64,000 bases of DNA, from assembly GCF_002078015.1 (NCBI RefSeq), contig NZ_LWBP01000134.1, positions 1 through 64,000 of the forward strand. The letters run 5' to 3'. This document shows, in pieces, positions 1-7,426 of the stretch. Within the stretch, counting starts at the first letter, position 1. Each line of letters opens with the position of its first letter. Made by a program: the position numbers and the translations under genes. This DNA is from Niastella populi (lineage in GTDB: Bacteria; Bacteroidota; Bacteroidia; Chitinophagales; Chitinophagaceae). The notes beneath the pieces were generated by a model. It saw only the letters and a list, made by a program, of their open reading frames with translations. It was not told the origin of the DNA and did no database searches.

Positions 1-14
1 TAAACAATGCGATA

Positions 15-1634
15 TTAACTATTTAAAATATCCTCAATTTGCTTCTTAAACCAATTCGTTTTCACCAAATCTTTTGGCTGTATATTGAATTGCTGCAAAT
101 AGGTTTTATTATAATACCTTTTCATATTAAAATACACATAGAAAACATCAAAATCATCGCTTTTGATTGCGGCGGTTATAGGCTTTACATTTTTATCATC
201 TTTTATCCCATCTTCTTTAAACTCTACATAGGTTTGCCGCGATGTTGCTAATTCCTCAACTATATCCAATAATCTTTCATTTTTCTGATTAATTATTTCA
301 GCCAAATAATCTGCTTTACTAAAGTTTGCCAATTTTAATTCCTCAACATTATCAGGATGATATAAATAGTTTTCGAAAGTATAAAACTTAAGGATTTTTA
401 AGTTGGGATACTTTTTAGTTATGGCCTCAACTTCTTCGGGTTTTAAATAATCTCTGTCCCTTAATCCTATTTTATCTTTATCACCTTTTATAGTGAGAAA
501 TACTTCTCTGTTATTCTTGGCTGGCAGAAACAAATATCCTTTTTCGCCTAATGCAAGTGTGAAATATTCATCGTTCTGATTTTCTACTACTACTAATTTA
601 TAATCTTTAAAAATCTTCTTTAAAACTTCCTTGGGTATTGCAATGTTCAGTACTTCAAGGCTATCTTTTGGTTGAGGTTTTACAACCTGAGGAATATCGA
701 AATTCAATAAATCAAAATCCAGTATCACCGCATTATCCGATTGCCTGGCGTAATCAATAAAGCCCAAAGCATGCGAAGCTGTCCACAACTGTGCATTATC
801 AGGGATCCAGTTGTCAACTATTTCTTTTAATAAGGTTGATTGTAAGGCTGTATTCAAATGGCAATCCATTTCATCAATAAAAATGATTGCATCGCTATAA
901 AACTGCCTTCTTACAATAAAATTCAATAACAGAATTACTACTTGTTTTTCGCCATGACTTAAAAGATCGTAGTTAATTTTGGAGTTTCCTTTTTTAAAAA
1001 TTAGCTTGCCTGGTGCAGATGGTGTTGCATTTTGAAATTCCGCAATTTGAATTGTAGTAGTAGCATCACCCCCAAAAATCTTAATTAATGAATCGTTAAA
1101 AGGTTGAATTTGTTCCTGAAATATTTTTAACGTATCTGCTGATTTACCAGCAAAAACAGGCTCACGTAGAGCATTATCAATCCGCTGCATATATCCAAAC
1201 AAATCATTGTCAAAACGGGTATCAGCATCAATAAAAGTTGCAGGCCTGTCTGAATCGTCTATTAATTTTTCAGGATAAGCGTTTTGTGAAATCCGAGGAA
1301 CGATGCGATTACTACTTCTTCCAATGAATTTTCTTATGGCCTTTTGAATAGATAGATTATTAGAACGATTAACTCCACCCAATATCTCAATTTTTCCACC
1401 ATCTGCAATAAAAATACTGATCTCAGAAGGGACTAAATTTTTAAAATAATATTGTGCGTCATTATCACGTCCACGACTAACATTTACAGCATACCCAAAC
1501 GCATCAAAAATCGAAGACTTCCCCGACCCGTTTGAACCTATTAATAAAACCAGCTTAGCTTCATCTGGAATATTATCAATAGTAAGATCAGTAAATCTTT
1601 TAAAGTTCTTAAGATGCAGTTTTCTTATTCGCAT
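15..1634 (-). CDS. AAA ATPase fused to DUF4435/Toprim-like domain (PARIS/OLD-like defence candidate)
   Basis: A 539-residue protein. The N-terminal half is an ABC/SMC-type ATPase: Walker A GSNGSGKSS at 33-41, signature LSHGEKQ at 225-231, Walker B AIIFIDEMD at 249-257, and an H-loop-like TASHAL at 286-291. Residues ~335-539 carry VVVENQNDEYF (348-358), LRDRDY (391-396) and YTFENYLY (418-425). These match the E, DxD and EN-Y pattern of DUF4435/Toprim-like nuclease domains. AriA (ATPase) and AriB (DUF4435) form the PARIS phage-defence system and single-chain fusions are known, so a PARIS-like role is inferred; an OLD-family nuclease is the alternative. The gene is visibly AT-richer than the rest of the window, suggesting horizontal acquisition. 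A candidate -7 element (TACTTTTG, complement 1671-1678) lies 36 nt upstream. The stop is 15 bases from the window edge, so any partner further left is invisible. Confidence 0.8.
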   Translation of the reverse strand: MRIRKLHLKNFKRFTDLTIDNIPDEAKLVLLIGSNGSGKSSIFDAFGYAVNVSRGRDNDAQYYFKNLVPSEISIFIADGGKIEILGGVNRSNNLSIQKAIRKFIGRSSNRIVPRISQNAYPEKLIDDSDRPATFIDADTRFDNDLFGYMQRIDNALREPVFAGKSADTLKIFQEQIQPFNDSLIKIFGGDATTTIQIAEFQNATPSAPGKLIFKKGNSKINYDLLSHGEKQVVILLLNFIVRRQFYSDAIIFIDEMDCHLNTALQSTLLKEIVDNWIPDNAQLWTASHALGFIDYARQSDNAVILDFDLLNFDIPQVVKPQPKDSLEVLNIAIPKEVLKKIFKDYKLVVVENQNDEYFTLALGEKGYLFLPAKNNREVFLTIKGDKDKIGLRDRDYLKPEEVEAITKKYPNLKILKFYTFENYLYHPDNVEELKLANFSKADYLAEIINQKNERLLDIVEELATSRQTYVEFKEDGIKDDKNVKPITAAIKSDDFDVFYVYFNMKRYYNKTYLQQFNIQPKDLVKTNWFKKQIEDILNS

Positions 1635-1670
1635 GAATCCTGATTAGAATATATAGGTAAAAATTACACT

Positions 1671-1678
1671 CAAAAGTA
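1671..1678 (-). promoter_or_regulatory. Candidate -7 element (TAnnTTTG) for the ATPase gene
   Basis: The minus strand reads TACTTTTG, an exact match to the Bacteroidota -7 consensus TAnnTTTG. A TTTG follows upstream (complement of 1701-1704) at a 22-nt gap, slightly longer than the usual 19-21. It implies that the ATPase is transcribed separately from the XRE gene. Confidence 0.45.
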
Positions 1679-1737
1679 ATTATTTACCCTCGGATGGGGT
1701 CAAATTCTTTTAGCAGTAAACATCACAGGAATCAGGG

Positions 1738-2121
1738 CTATTTTTTCTCTACCATTTTCTCTAGTAGCGCCACCTTTGCCTTTTCACTTTCCAATAAACG
1801 TTCATATAATTCTACTATTTTTTCAATAGGGTTAAACTGGTAGTTAATTAAATACGCGTTATCATGAAAGTTATTGGCTATGTTGTTATAGGTAGCCTCC
1901 TCGCTGAAATTCTTTATGGCTTCAACCGGCACTTTCAGCGCCTTCGCAATTTCCTCCAAAACTGCGGGATCAATATTCTCCCTTTGCTCTAACAAAGAAA
2001 TTTTCTGCTGGTTAAAGCCTAATGCATCGGCTAAAACTTCCTGCTTTATGCCGAGTATTTCGCGTAAACGTTTAACGTTACGGCCTTCATGAATTTTACC
2101 TGGTAATGGATTTATTGACAT
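1738..2121 (-). CDS. XRE-family helix-turn-helix transcriptional regulator
   Basis: A 127-residue protein with a Cro/CI-type HTH in residues ~14-70: RLREILGIKQEVLADALGF, then NQQKISLLEQ as recognition helix. The C-terminal ~35 residues (IEKIVELYERLLESEKAKVALLEKM) look like an amphipathic coiled coil, common in short Bacteroidota XRE proteins that dimerise through the tail. It lies 103 nt upstream of the ATPase gene on the same strand, so it may control that cassette, though the ATPase seems to have its own -7 element. Target unknown. HTH assignment is firm, function is inferred. Confidence 0.85.
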   Translation of the reverse strand: MSINPLPGKIHEGRNVKRLREILGIKQEVLADALGFNQQKISLLEQRENIDPAVLEEIAKALKVPVEAIKNFSEEATYNNIANNFHDNAYLINYQFNPIEKIVELYERLLESEKAKVALLEKMVEKK

Positions 2122-2324
2122 AACGGTAAAGTTATATATTAAAAGTACAATTTAATCTGGTAAAAAACATACAGACACGTATACTTTACACGGCTAAAAT
2201 GTAAAATACATAAGCCCTTTATGGTTACTTCGTTTATCCAAACCCGCCGAAAACTATCGGTTAATTTCTTCAAAACTCTGTTTAATAGCACACCATTTAA
2301 TAACCATTTATTAAACGTTGTACT

Positions 2325-2834
2325 ATGTGCGAAATCATTCACCTCCCCAACGCAAAGTCGCGCCTTACCAAAACATTCTGCCACGAAGAACAGGAACGCC
2401 TTGCTACCGATGCCCTCATTACTTTTTACGACAAAACCATCGCTTTCTTTAACAATAATCCGCCCGGCCAACTGGTTAAAGACCTGCACAAACTCCTGTT
2501 CGCCCTTGTGGAACACCAGGCAAATAATAACCTGCCGGTTAACTTTGCTGCCTCCATTTACGATATTAAACAGTTGCTTCAACTGCTTGAAGAAGCCGAT
2601 CGCCTGCAGCAACAGGGCGATCTGTATAGCCAGCACTTCTTCAACCTGGCTGAAGAGTTCATGCACGAAAACAATCCCGTCAACCTCAGTTGCAACCTGT
2701 GCCGTATTCTCCTTGAGTTTATAAAGTACGAGTTGCAAATTGGTTACCCCACCTTTATCAACAAATTCCTTCCGAACGTACTGGCGTTACTTGAATGGCT
2801 GCACAATGGCGCCACACTTGTTAACAATAAATAA
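2325..2834 (+). CDS. Hypothetical protein upstream of SymE-like gene
   Basis: A 169-residue protein I do not recognise. It is predicted mostly helical, without signal peptide or membrane segment, and Leu/Asn-rich (KQLLQLLEEADRLQQQGDLY near 93-112). Cysteines occur near the start and at CNLC (~148-151). It ends 6 nt before the SymE-like gene, so the two are probably cotranscribed. Codon usage in this frame looks like the rest of the genome, whereas the overlapping ORF on the opposite strand does not look protein-like. The start at MCEIIHL is the first in-frame ATG. It could be an antitoxin or partner for the SymE-like product, but nothing in the sequence shows that. Confidence 0.7.
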   Translation: MCEIIHLPNAKSRLTKTFCHEEQERLATDALITFYDKTIAFFNNNPPGQLVKDLHKLLFALVEHQANNNLPVNFAASIYDIKQLLQLLEEADRLQQQGDLYSQHFFNLAEEFMHENNPVNLSCNLCRILLEFIKYELQIGYPTFINKFLPNVLALLEWLHNGATLVNNK

Positions 2835-2840
2835 ACCACC

Positions 2841-3185
2841 ATGATAAAAGAGGAATTGATATGCGCACCCGTAAGCGCTACTGAAGAAGAAACATGGGCC
2901 GCCGCTGAAGGCATAGCGAGAATAGCAGGCTCAAACAGCCCATTTCGCCATTCGCTGAATATTATCAGCAATAACGGCCACTATATAAAAGAAATGATCA
3001 GAAGCATAAAAACCGGTTGGGCGCATGATCATAAACCCACAACCGTTATTCCGGAAATAACGTTGTGTGGCAAGTGGCTTCAACGCACCGGCTTTAACCC
3101 CGATGACAGAATTTGGGTGCTTCCTTTATCTGAGTTACTCATTGTAATTCCACAGAAACCAAAAACAGTACCCAAAAGCAGGTAG
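2841..3185 (+). CDS. SymE-like toxin-family protein
   Basis: A 114-residue protein. Residues ~69-104 (VIPEITLCGKWL, QRTGFNPDDRIWV, ELLIVIP) match the SymE family core, in which a P-x-[IL]-x-L-x-G-x-WL-x-x-x-GF-x-x-[GD]-D segment forms a small AbrB-like fold. SymE of E. coli is an SOS-induced type I toxin. The N-terminal ~65 residues are not part of that core and are unfamiliar. The ATG follows the stop of the upstream hypothetical gene by 6 nt, so translational coupling is likely. No SymR-like antisense RNA can be recognised by eye. Assignment rests on the motif; toxicity is not shown. Confidence 0.65.
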   Translation: MIKEELICAPVSATEEETWAAAEGIARIAGSNSPFRHSLNIISNNGHYIKEMIRSIKTGWAHDHKPTTVIPEITLCGKWLQRTGFNPDDRIWVLPLSELLIVIPQKPKTVPKSR

Positions 3186-3216
3186 GCGCAGCATCCCAAA
3201 CCCTCTGCAAACAACA

Positions 3217-3279
3217 AGACCTGCCAGGTGCGCATCATCTTGCGGTTACGCAAGTCCCGATGGCGCACCTTACAGGTCT
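3217..3279. repeat. Nested palindrome (REP-like element)
   Basis: The arms agacctg-ccaggtgcgc (from 3217) and gcgcacctt-acaggtct (to 3279) pair over about 20 positions with few mismatches. The loop contains a second perfect hairpin, cttgcg-gtta-cgcaag. It sits 32 nt after the SymE-like stop, in a convergent position with the E1 gene. It could be a bidirectional transcription stop or a dispersed palindromic repeat. Confidence 0.6.
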
Positions 3280-3330
3280 CCTTCTAATATATTTAAATCC
3301 GGTTATACTGGCCTTTTATACAGCCCCTTT

Positions 3331-3366
3331 ATCAACATATTAACTTATCAACCTGTCAACTCACTC
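3331..3366. repeat. Short degenerate ~7-nt array (atcaaca/ttatcaa/cctgtca)
   Basis: Between the palindrome and the E1 stop the sequence runs atcaaca tattaac ttatcaa cctgtca actcact, a degenerate 7-nt period. The same vocabulary recurs near 52728-52760 and 58489-58512. It reaches to the E1 stop codon. Confidence 0.4.
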
Positions 3367-5427
3367 CTAATACCTTAACAACTTCACCACCGTTTCGCCC
3401 AGCCGGCTTTTTGCCAGGAAACTGGCTTCCAGCTCAGTGTTGAACGGTACCGGCGTATCGAGCGAAGCGCAACGCAGTACCGGTGCATCGAGCAATTGAA
3501 AACAATGTTCCCCTATCCAGGCCGCTATTTCCCCGCCAATGCCCCCGGTGAGGGTATCTTCATGCAGCACCAGTACCCGGCCCGTTCTTTCCACTGCGGC
3601 TTGTATGGCTTCATAATCCAACGGCAACAAGGTGCGCAAATCAAGAATGTCTATTGAGACTTCCGGATGTGCGGCGGCATAATCTTCTGCCCAGATAACG
3701 CCCTGCCCGTAAGTTATAATGCTGAGATCGTCACCCGCGCGTACATGCCGCGCCTTGCCTATTTCGGTTTCATAATATTCCGCCGGCACATCGCCACTAA
3801 CGCTTCTGTATAATGCCTTGTGCTCAAAAAACAAAACCGGATTGGGATCGTTGATGGCCGCTATCAGCAGCCCCTTGGCATCGGCCGGCGTTGATGGATA
3901 CACCACCTTCAAGCCCGGCGTATGCACAAACCAGGCTTCATTGGTTTGCGAGTGAAATGGTCCGGCTCCTACCCCGGCGCCGCACGGCATACGAATGACC
4001 ACATTGGCCGATTGCCCCCAGCGGTAATGGATCTTGGCAAGGTTGTTCACGATCTGCGTAAAACCCATGGTCACAAAATCGGCAAACTGCATTTCTATCA
4101 TCGAGCGGTAGCCCTGCAGGCTCAACCCCAACGAAGCGCCCAGGATAGCGCTTTCACATAACGGCGTGTTGCGCACGCGCTCTTTACCAAACGCTTCTAC
4201 AAAACCTTCGGTTATTTTAAATACCCCGCCGTACTCTGCAATATCCTGTCCCATCAATACGAGGTCGTCGTGCTGCTCCATACTCTGATGCAGCCCTTCT
4301 TTTATGGCGTCAATAAAACGAATATGAGAAACTGAACCGGACTGCTGCACAGGAGGGTGTGAGAAATAGATTGACGAGCCCTGCACAGAAGACTCTTCAT
4401 ACTTCTTACTTCCTACTTCATACTTCTGCCCCCCTACGTCTACCTTCTTCTCAGCATAAACATCGGCCAATTCTTGAACCGAATCAACCACCATCGGCTT
4501 TGCATTAAAACCAATGCTGCACTCTACATCGATGTATTCTTTCAAATCCTGGTGAATGGCTTCTATCGTTTCTTTTGAAAGCGCATGTTTCGACAGCAGG
4601 AACTGTTCAAAATTCTTTATGGGATCTTTCATTTCCCAAACTTCAAACAAATAAGGAGGAACGTATTTGGTGCCGCTGGCCTCTTCGTGGCCGCGCATGC
4701 GGAAGGTAGCACATTCAACGAGGTAGGGCCGCTGGTATTCAATGCAGTATTTTCTTACCCCTTTAATTGTATCATAAACACCGAGAATATTATTACCGTC
4801 GATCTTCACACCGTCTATGCCATAACCGCGGGCTTTCTCAACCAGCGCCTCGCAACGGTATTGTTCAGTCACCGGCGTGCTGAGCGCATACCCATTATTC
4901 TCTATTACAAAGATCACCGGCAGGTCCCACACTGCCGCCACATTCACCGCCTCATGAAAATCGCCTTCACTGGTGCCGCCCTCACCGGTAAACACCGCTA
5001 CTACTTTATTTTCTTTTTTGAGTTTATGTGCCAGCGCTATTCCATCTGCAATGCCTAACTGGGGTCCCAGGTGCGAGATCATTCCGCAAATATGATGCTG
5101 CGCATTCCCGAAGTGAAAGCTGCGCTCGCGCCCTTTGCTGTAACCACTCTGGTTTCCCTGCCATTGCATCAGCAGTTTATGCAGCGGCATATGCCGGCTG
5201 GTGAAAACGCCCAGGTTGCGGTGTAGCGGCAGGATCCATTCGTCTTCCAACAACGCCTGGGTAACACCCACGGCTATCGCTTCCTGACCAATACCACTAA
5301 ACCATTTTGAGATCTTTCCCTGTCGCAGCAAAACCAGCATCTTCTCTTCGATCAACCGGGGCAATAACAGGCTCTTATATAAATGAACCAGTTGTTCGTG
5401 CGTCAAATCTTTACTATCGAAGTGCAT
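3367..5427 (-). CDS. 2-oxoacid dehydrogenase E1, alpha and beta subunits fused
   Basis: A 686-residue fusion. The alpha domain (~10-300) has the thiamine-diphosphate motif GEGGTSEGDFHEA...ENN (148-178) and the SFHFG and RMRGHEEA elements of branched-chain/pyruvate E1-alpha. The beta domain (~367-686) has the transketolase-like core (GQDIAEYGG, E1-beta C-terminal domain). E1 decarboxylates a 2-oxoacid and passes the acyl group to lipoyl-E2. E2 and E3 are not in the window, so the substrate (branched-chain oxoacids versus pyruvate) is unresolved; similarity favours the branched-chain type. The linker at ~334-345 (QKYEVGSKKYEE) is encoded by a 7-nt tandem array that also occurs in intergenic DNA nearby (see 4395-4427). 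The start MHFDSKDL is the only sensible one. Confidence 0.88.
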   Translation of the reverse strand: MHFDSKDLTHEQLVHLYKSLLLPRLIEEKMLVLLRQGKISKWFSGIGQEAIAVGVTQALLEDEWILPLHRNLGVFTSRHMPLHKLLMQWQGNQSGYSKGRERSFHFGNAQHHICGMISHLGPQLGIADGIALAHKLKKENKVVAVFTGEGGTSEGDFHEAVNVAAVWDLPVIFVIENNGYALSTPVTEQYRCEALVEKARGYGIDGVKIDGNNILGVYDTIKGVRKYCIEYQRPYLVECATFRMRGHEEASGTKYVPPYLFEVWEMKDPIKNFEQFLLSKHALSKETIEAIHQDLKEYIDVECSIGFNAKPMVVDSVQELADVYAEKKVDVGGQKYEVGSKKYEESSVQGSSIYFSHPPVQQSGSVSHIRFIDAIKEGLHQSMEQHDDLVLMGQDIAEYGGVFKITEGFVEAFGKERVRNTPLCESAILGASLGLSLQGYRSMIEMQFADFVTMGFTQIVNNLAKIHYRWGQSANVVIRMPCGAGVGAGPFHSQTNEAWFVHTPGLKVVYPSTPADAKGLLIAAINDPNPVLFFEHKALYRSVSGDVPAEYYETEIGKARHVRAGDDLSIITYGQGVIWAEDYAAAHPEVSIDILDLRTLLPLDYEAIQAAVERTGRVLVLHEDTLTGGIGGEIAAWIGEHCFQLLDAPVLRCASLDTPVPFNTELEASFLAKSRLGETVVKLLRY
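4395..4427. repeat. Heptanucleotide array inside the E1 linker
   Basis: Units cttcata cttctta cttccta cttcata cttct repeat with an exact 7-base period (4.7 units) inside an open reading frame. Since 7 is not a multiple of 3, three units restore frame, giving a 7-residue protein periodicity (KYEVGSK/KYEESSV). The same words form the intergenic island at 5899-6078. The array lies only in the interdomain linker. Confidence 0.8.
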
Positions 5428-5492
5428 ACAGTATGGTAATAAAATAATATACCATGAAGTTAGGCAAATCGAATATCAATAGCAGGCCGCGA

Positions 5493-5840
5493 CTACTCTT
5501 TTTCGTCTCTTTTTTCTTTATATAATACCGACGTAACAATTGACAACAGCAGGCTGAACAACAGCGCCCACCAAAACCCGTTCACCTGAAAACCTTTCAG
5601 GATCTTATCGGCCAGCAAAATGATAAGGGCATTGATCACAAATAAAAAAAGCCCTAATGTTACCAGGGTAATTGGCAGGGTAATTAAAATAAGGAGGGGT
5701 TTTACAATGGCGTTCAATACGGCCAGCACCAATGCCAGCACGATCGCCGTTGTGAACGCATCTATTCGCACCCCACTTAAAATATAGGATAATCCAAATG
5801 CGACAATGGAGGTGATGATGATACGCATGATGAAATTCAT
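5493..5840 (-). CDS. Phage-holin-family 4 small membrane protein
   Basis: A 115-residue integral membrane protein with four hydrophobic segments (~4-21, 30-47, 49-72, 88-107) and a charged tail KEKRDEKE. The pattern, with AVLNAIVKPLLILITLPITLVTLG in the middle, fits the Phage_holin_4_2 family (formerly DUF360, YvlD-like), which despite the name is mostly chromosomal and of unknown function. No lysis genes lie nearby, so a phage role is unlikely. A start at Met5 is equally possible. It is separated from E1 by 65 nt and could be the first gene of that transcript. Confidence 0.8.
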   Translation of the reverse strand: MNFIMRIIITSIVAFGLSYILSGVRIDAFTTAIVLALVLAVLNAIVKPLLILITLPITLVTLGLFLFVINALIILLADKILKGFQVNGFWWALLFSLLLSIVTSVLYKEKRDEKE

Positions 5841-5898
5841 GTGGATGTTGATTTAAAAGGTTATATAAGGTTTGGGTCGAGCTTATTGGTAATAGTTG

Positions 5899-6078
5899 TA
5901 TGAAGTAGGAGGTATGAAGTAAGAGGTATGAAGTAAGAGGTATGAAGATTTTAAGTATTCAGATTCCTATACTTCCCCGAACCTCAGACCTAATACTTCG
6001 TATTTTCTTTTCTTACTTCGTACTTCCTACTTCGTACTTCCTACTTCTTACTTCCTATTTCTTACATCCTACTTCATT
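5899..6078. repeat. Inverted heptanucleotide repeat island (gaagtaa/ttacttc)
   Basis: The left arm, 5899-5947, consists of tatgaag units alternating with tagga-gg or taaga-gg (14-nt superperiod, 7-nt base period). After ~60 nt, the right arm, ~6009-6078, is the reverse complement written as tacttcg/tacttcc/tacttct units with 7-nt spacing. The arms could form a long imperfect hairpin. The island occupies the space between the M16 gene end and the holin-like gene start and shares its word with the array inside E1. Confidence 0.8.
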
Positions 6079-6101
6079 CTCCGATATAAACGTTGCTTAC
6101 A

Positions 6102-7394
6102 CTAAATAACCACCAGCTCATAAAATTCCTCCGGCACCAGGTACCTATTCGCCAGCTCCTGCAGCTCTTTGGCGGTAATGGTCTTTATGATCTCCATACC
6201 CCGCTCAAAATAACCCTCATCCACATTGTTCAGGATCATATTCTTCCAGCGGCCTATGACCTGGAACGGACCATCAAGATCGCCCAGAATGGTGCCGATC
6301 ATCGAGTTCCGCGTCATCATCAGCTCCTCATCGTCGATCAACTCCTCGCGCAGCTGCTCCATTTCATAATATATTTCCCTGATGGTGTCTGCGGTTACGT
6401 CGCGCCCCGCCTCGGTGCTCACTATCCAGCCGCTTTCGCTGGTGAAGTTCATCAGGTAGCTGTAAATGCCATAGGTATACCCTTTTTCTTCCCTGATATT
6501 GCCCATAAGGCGCGAACCGAAAAAGCCACCCAGCACATTGTTCAATACCAGCACTTTTTGAAAATCGGGGTGCTTGCGGTTGGGGAACGGCCGGGCAATG
6601 CGAATGGCGCTTTGCACGCCATCGGGGTCGTTCAGGATCTCGTATTTTTTCTGCGCGGCAGGTTGCAGCGGATGTTGTATAGCTTCGGCGCCACCGGTGC
6701 CAACACGTGGTTTCAGCGGCAGTTGCCCGAAATTCTTTTCAAGCGATTCTATAATACCGGCCGGCAATTTACCGGCAACAAAGATCACGCAACGGCCGTT
6801 TTTATAGTATTCATTGTAAAACGAAACCACATCCTCACGGGTAACCGCCGGATAATCTTCGAGGTTCATATATTTTCCGTACGGGTGATCTTCGCCAAAC
6901 AAATACGCATCGATCAATCGGCCGGCCACAAATTCGCCTTTTTGCAGGTTCACTTTTAACCGCTGCTGCGCATTCTGGATATAAATGTTCAGTTCTTCCT
7001 GCGGAAAAACCGAATCCTGCACCAGCTCGGCCACTACCGGCAACAGCTCGTTAATGTGTTTGCTTAAAGTATGCAGCGTTATTTCCGATGTTTCGTTGTA
7101 ACAGGCACGGTTGAGGTACGAGCCATGATACTCGAAATGCTCGTTTATTTCAAAAGCCGTGCGCCTGCTGGTGCCGTTCTTTAACATGAAGTTGGTGGCA
7201 GCGGCAACGGCCTTCTTTTTTTCGAACCAGTTACCGGCAGAAAAAACCCAGTTCACCATTAAGGTATCTTCGGTACCCATATCAACCGCATACACTTCAA
7301 CCCCGTTACTGAGCGTATATTTTTTGCAGGCCGGCAGTTTTAAATCAAATGCAACCGGGTCTATAATTGGAGGAGCGATAGTTCTGTTAAGCAT
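6102..7394 (-). CDS. M16-family peptidase homologue lacking the zinc motif
   Basis: A 430-residue M16 (pitrilysin/mitochondrial processing peptidase-like) protein. The position of the catalytic HxxEH is occupied by non-ligand residues (AVAAATNFMLKNGTSRRTAFEI), so it is predicted catalytically inactive. The C-terminal M16 half is recognisable (EEKGYTYGIYSYL, EAGRDVTADTIREI). It lies 32 nt downstream of the active M16 gene. Such pairs form heterodimers in which one subunit carries zinc and the other contributes the glycine-rich loop (known for MPP and bacterial M16B pairs). No clear signal peptide, so location is probably cytoplasmic or unresolved. Confidence 0.85.
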   Translation of the reverse strand: MLNRTIAPPIIDPVAFDLKLPACKKYTLSNGVEVYAVDMGTEDTLMVNWVFSAGNWFEKKKAVAAATNFMLKNGTSRRTAFEINEHFEYHGSYLNRACYNETSEITLHTLSKHINELLPVVAELVQDSVFPQEELNIYIQNAQQRLKVNLQKGEFVAGRLIDAYLFGEDHPYGKYMNLEDYPAVTREDVVSFYNEYYKNGRCVIFVAGKLPAGIIESLEKNFGQLPLKPRVGTGGAEAIQHPLQPAAQKKYEILNDPDGVQSAIRIARPFPNRKHPDFQKVLVLNNVLGGFFGSRLMGNIREEKGYTYGIYSYLMNFTSESGWIVSTEAGRDVTADTIREIYYEMEQLREELIDDEELMMTRNSMIGTILGDLDGPFQVIGRWKNMILNNVDEGYFERGMEIIKTITAKELQELANRYLVPEEFYELVVI

Positions 7395-7426
7395 ATGTTC
7401 TTTTTAATCTTCTTTTATTCTTCAAA

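Noticed and set aside
2139-2738. 199-codon minus-strand frame opposite the 169-residue gene.
   Set aside because: It is the complement of a better frame coupled to the SymE-like gene; no recognisable motif.
5493-5840. Prophage remnant, suggested by the holin-family name.
   Set aside because: The family is mostly chromosomal and no lysin or structural phage gene is nearby.
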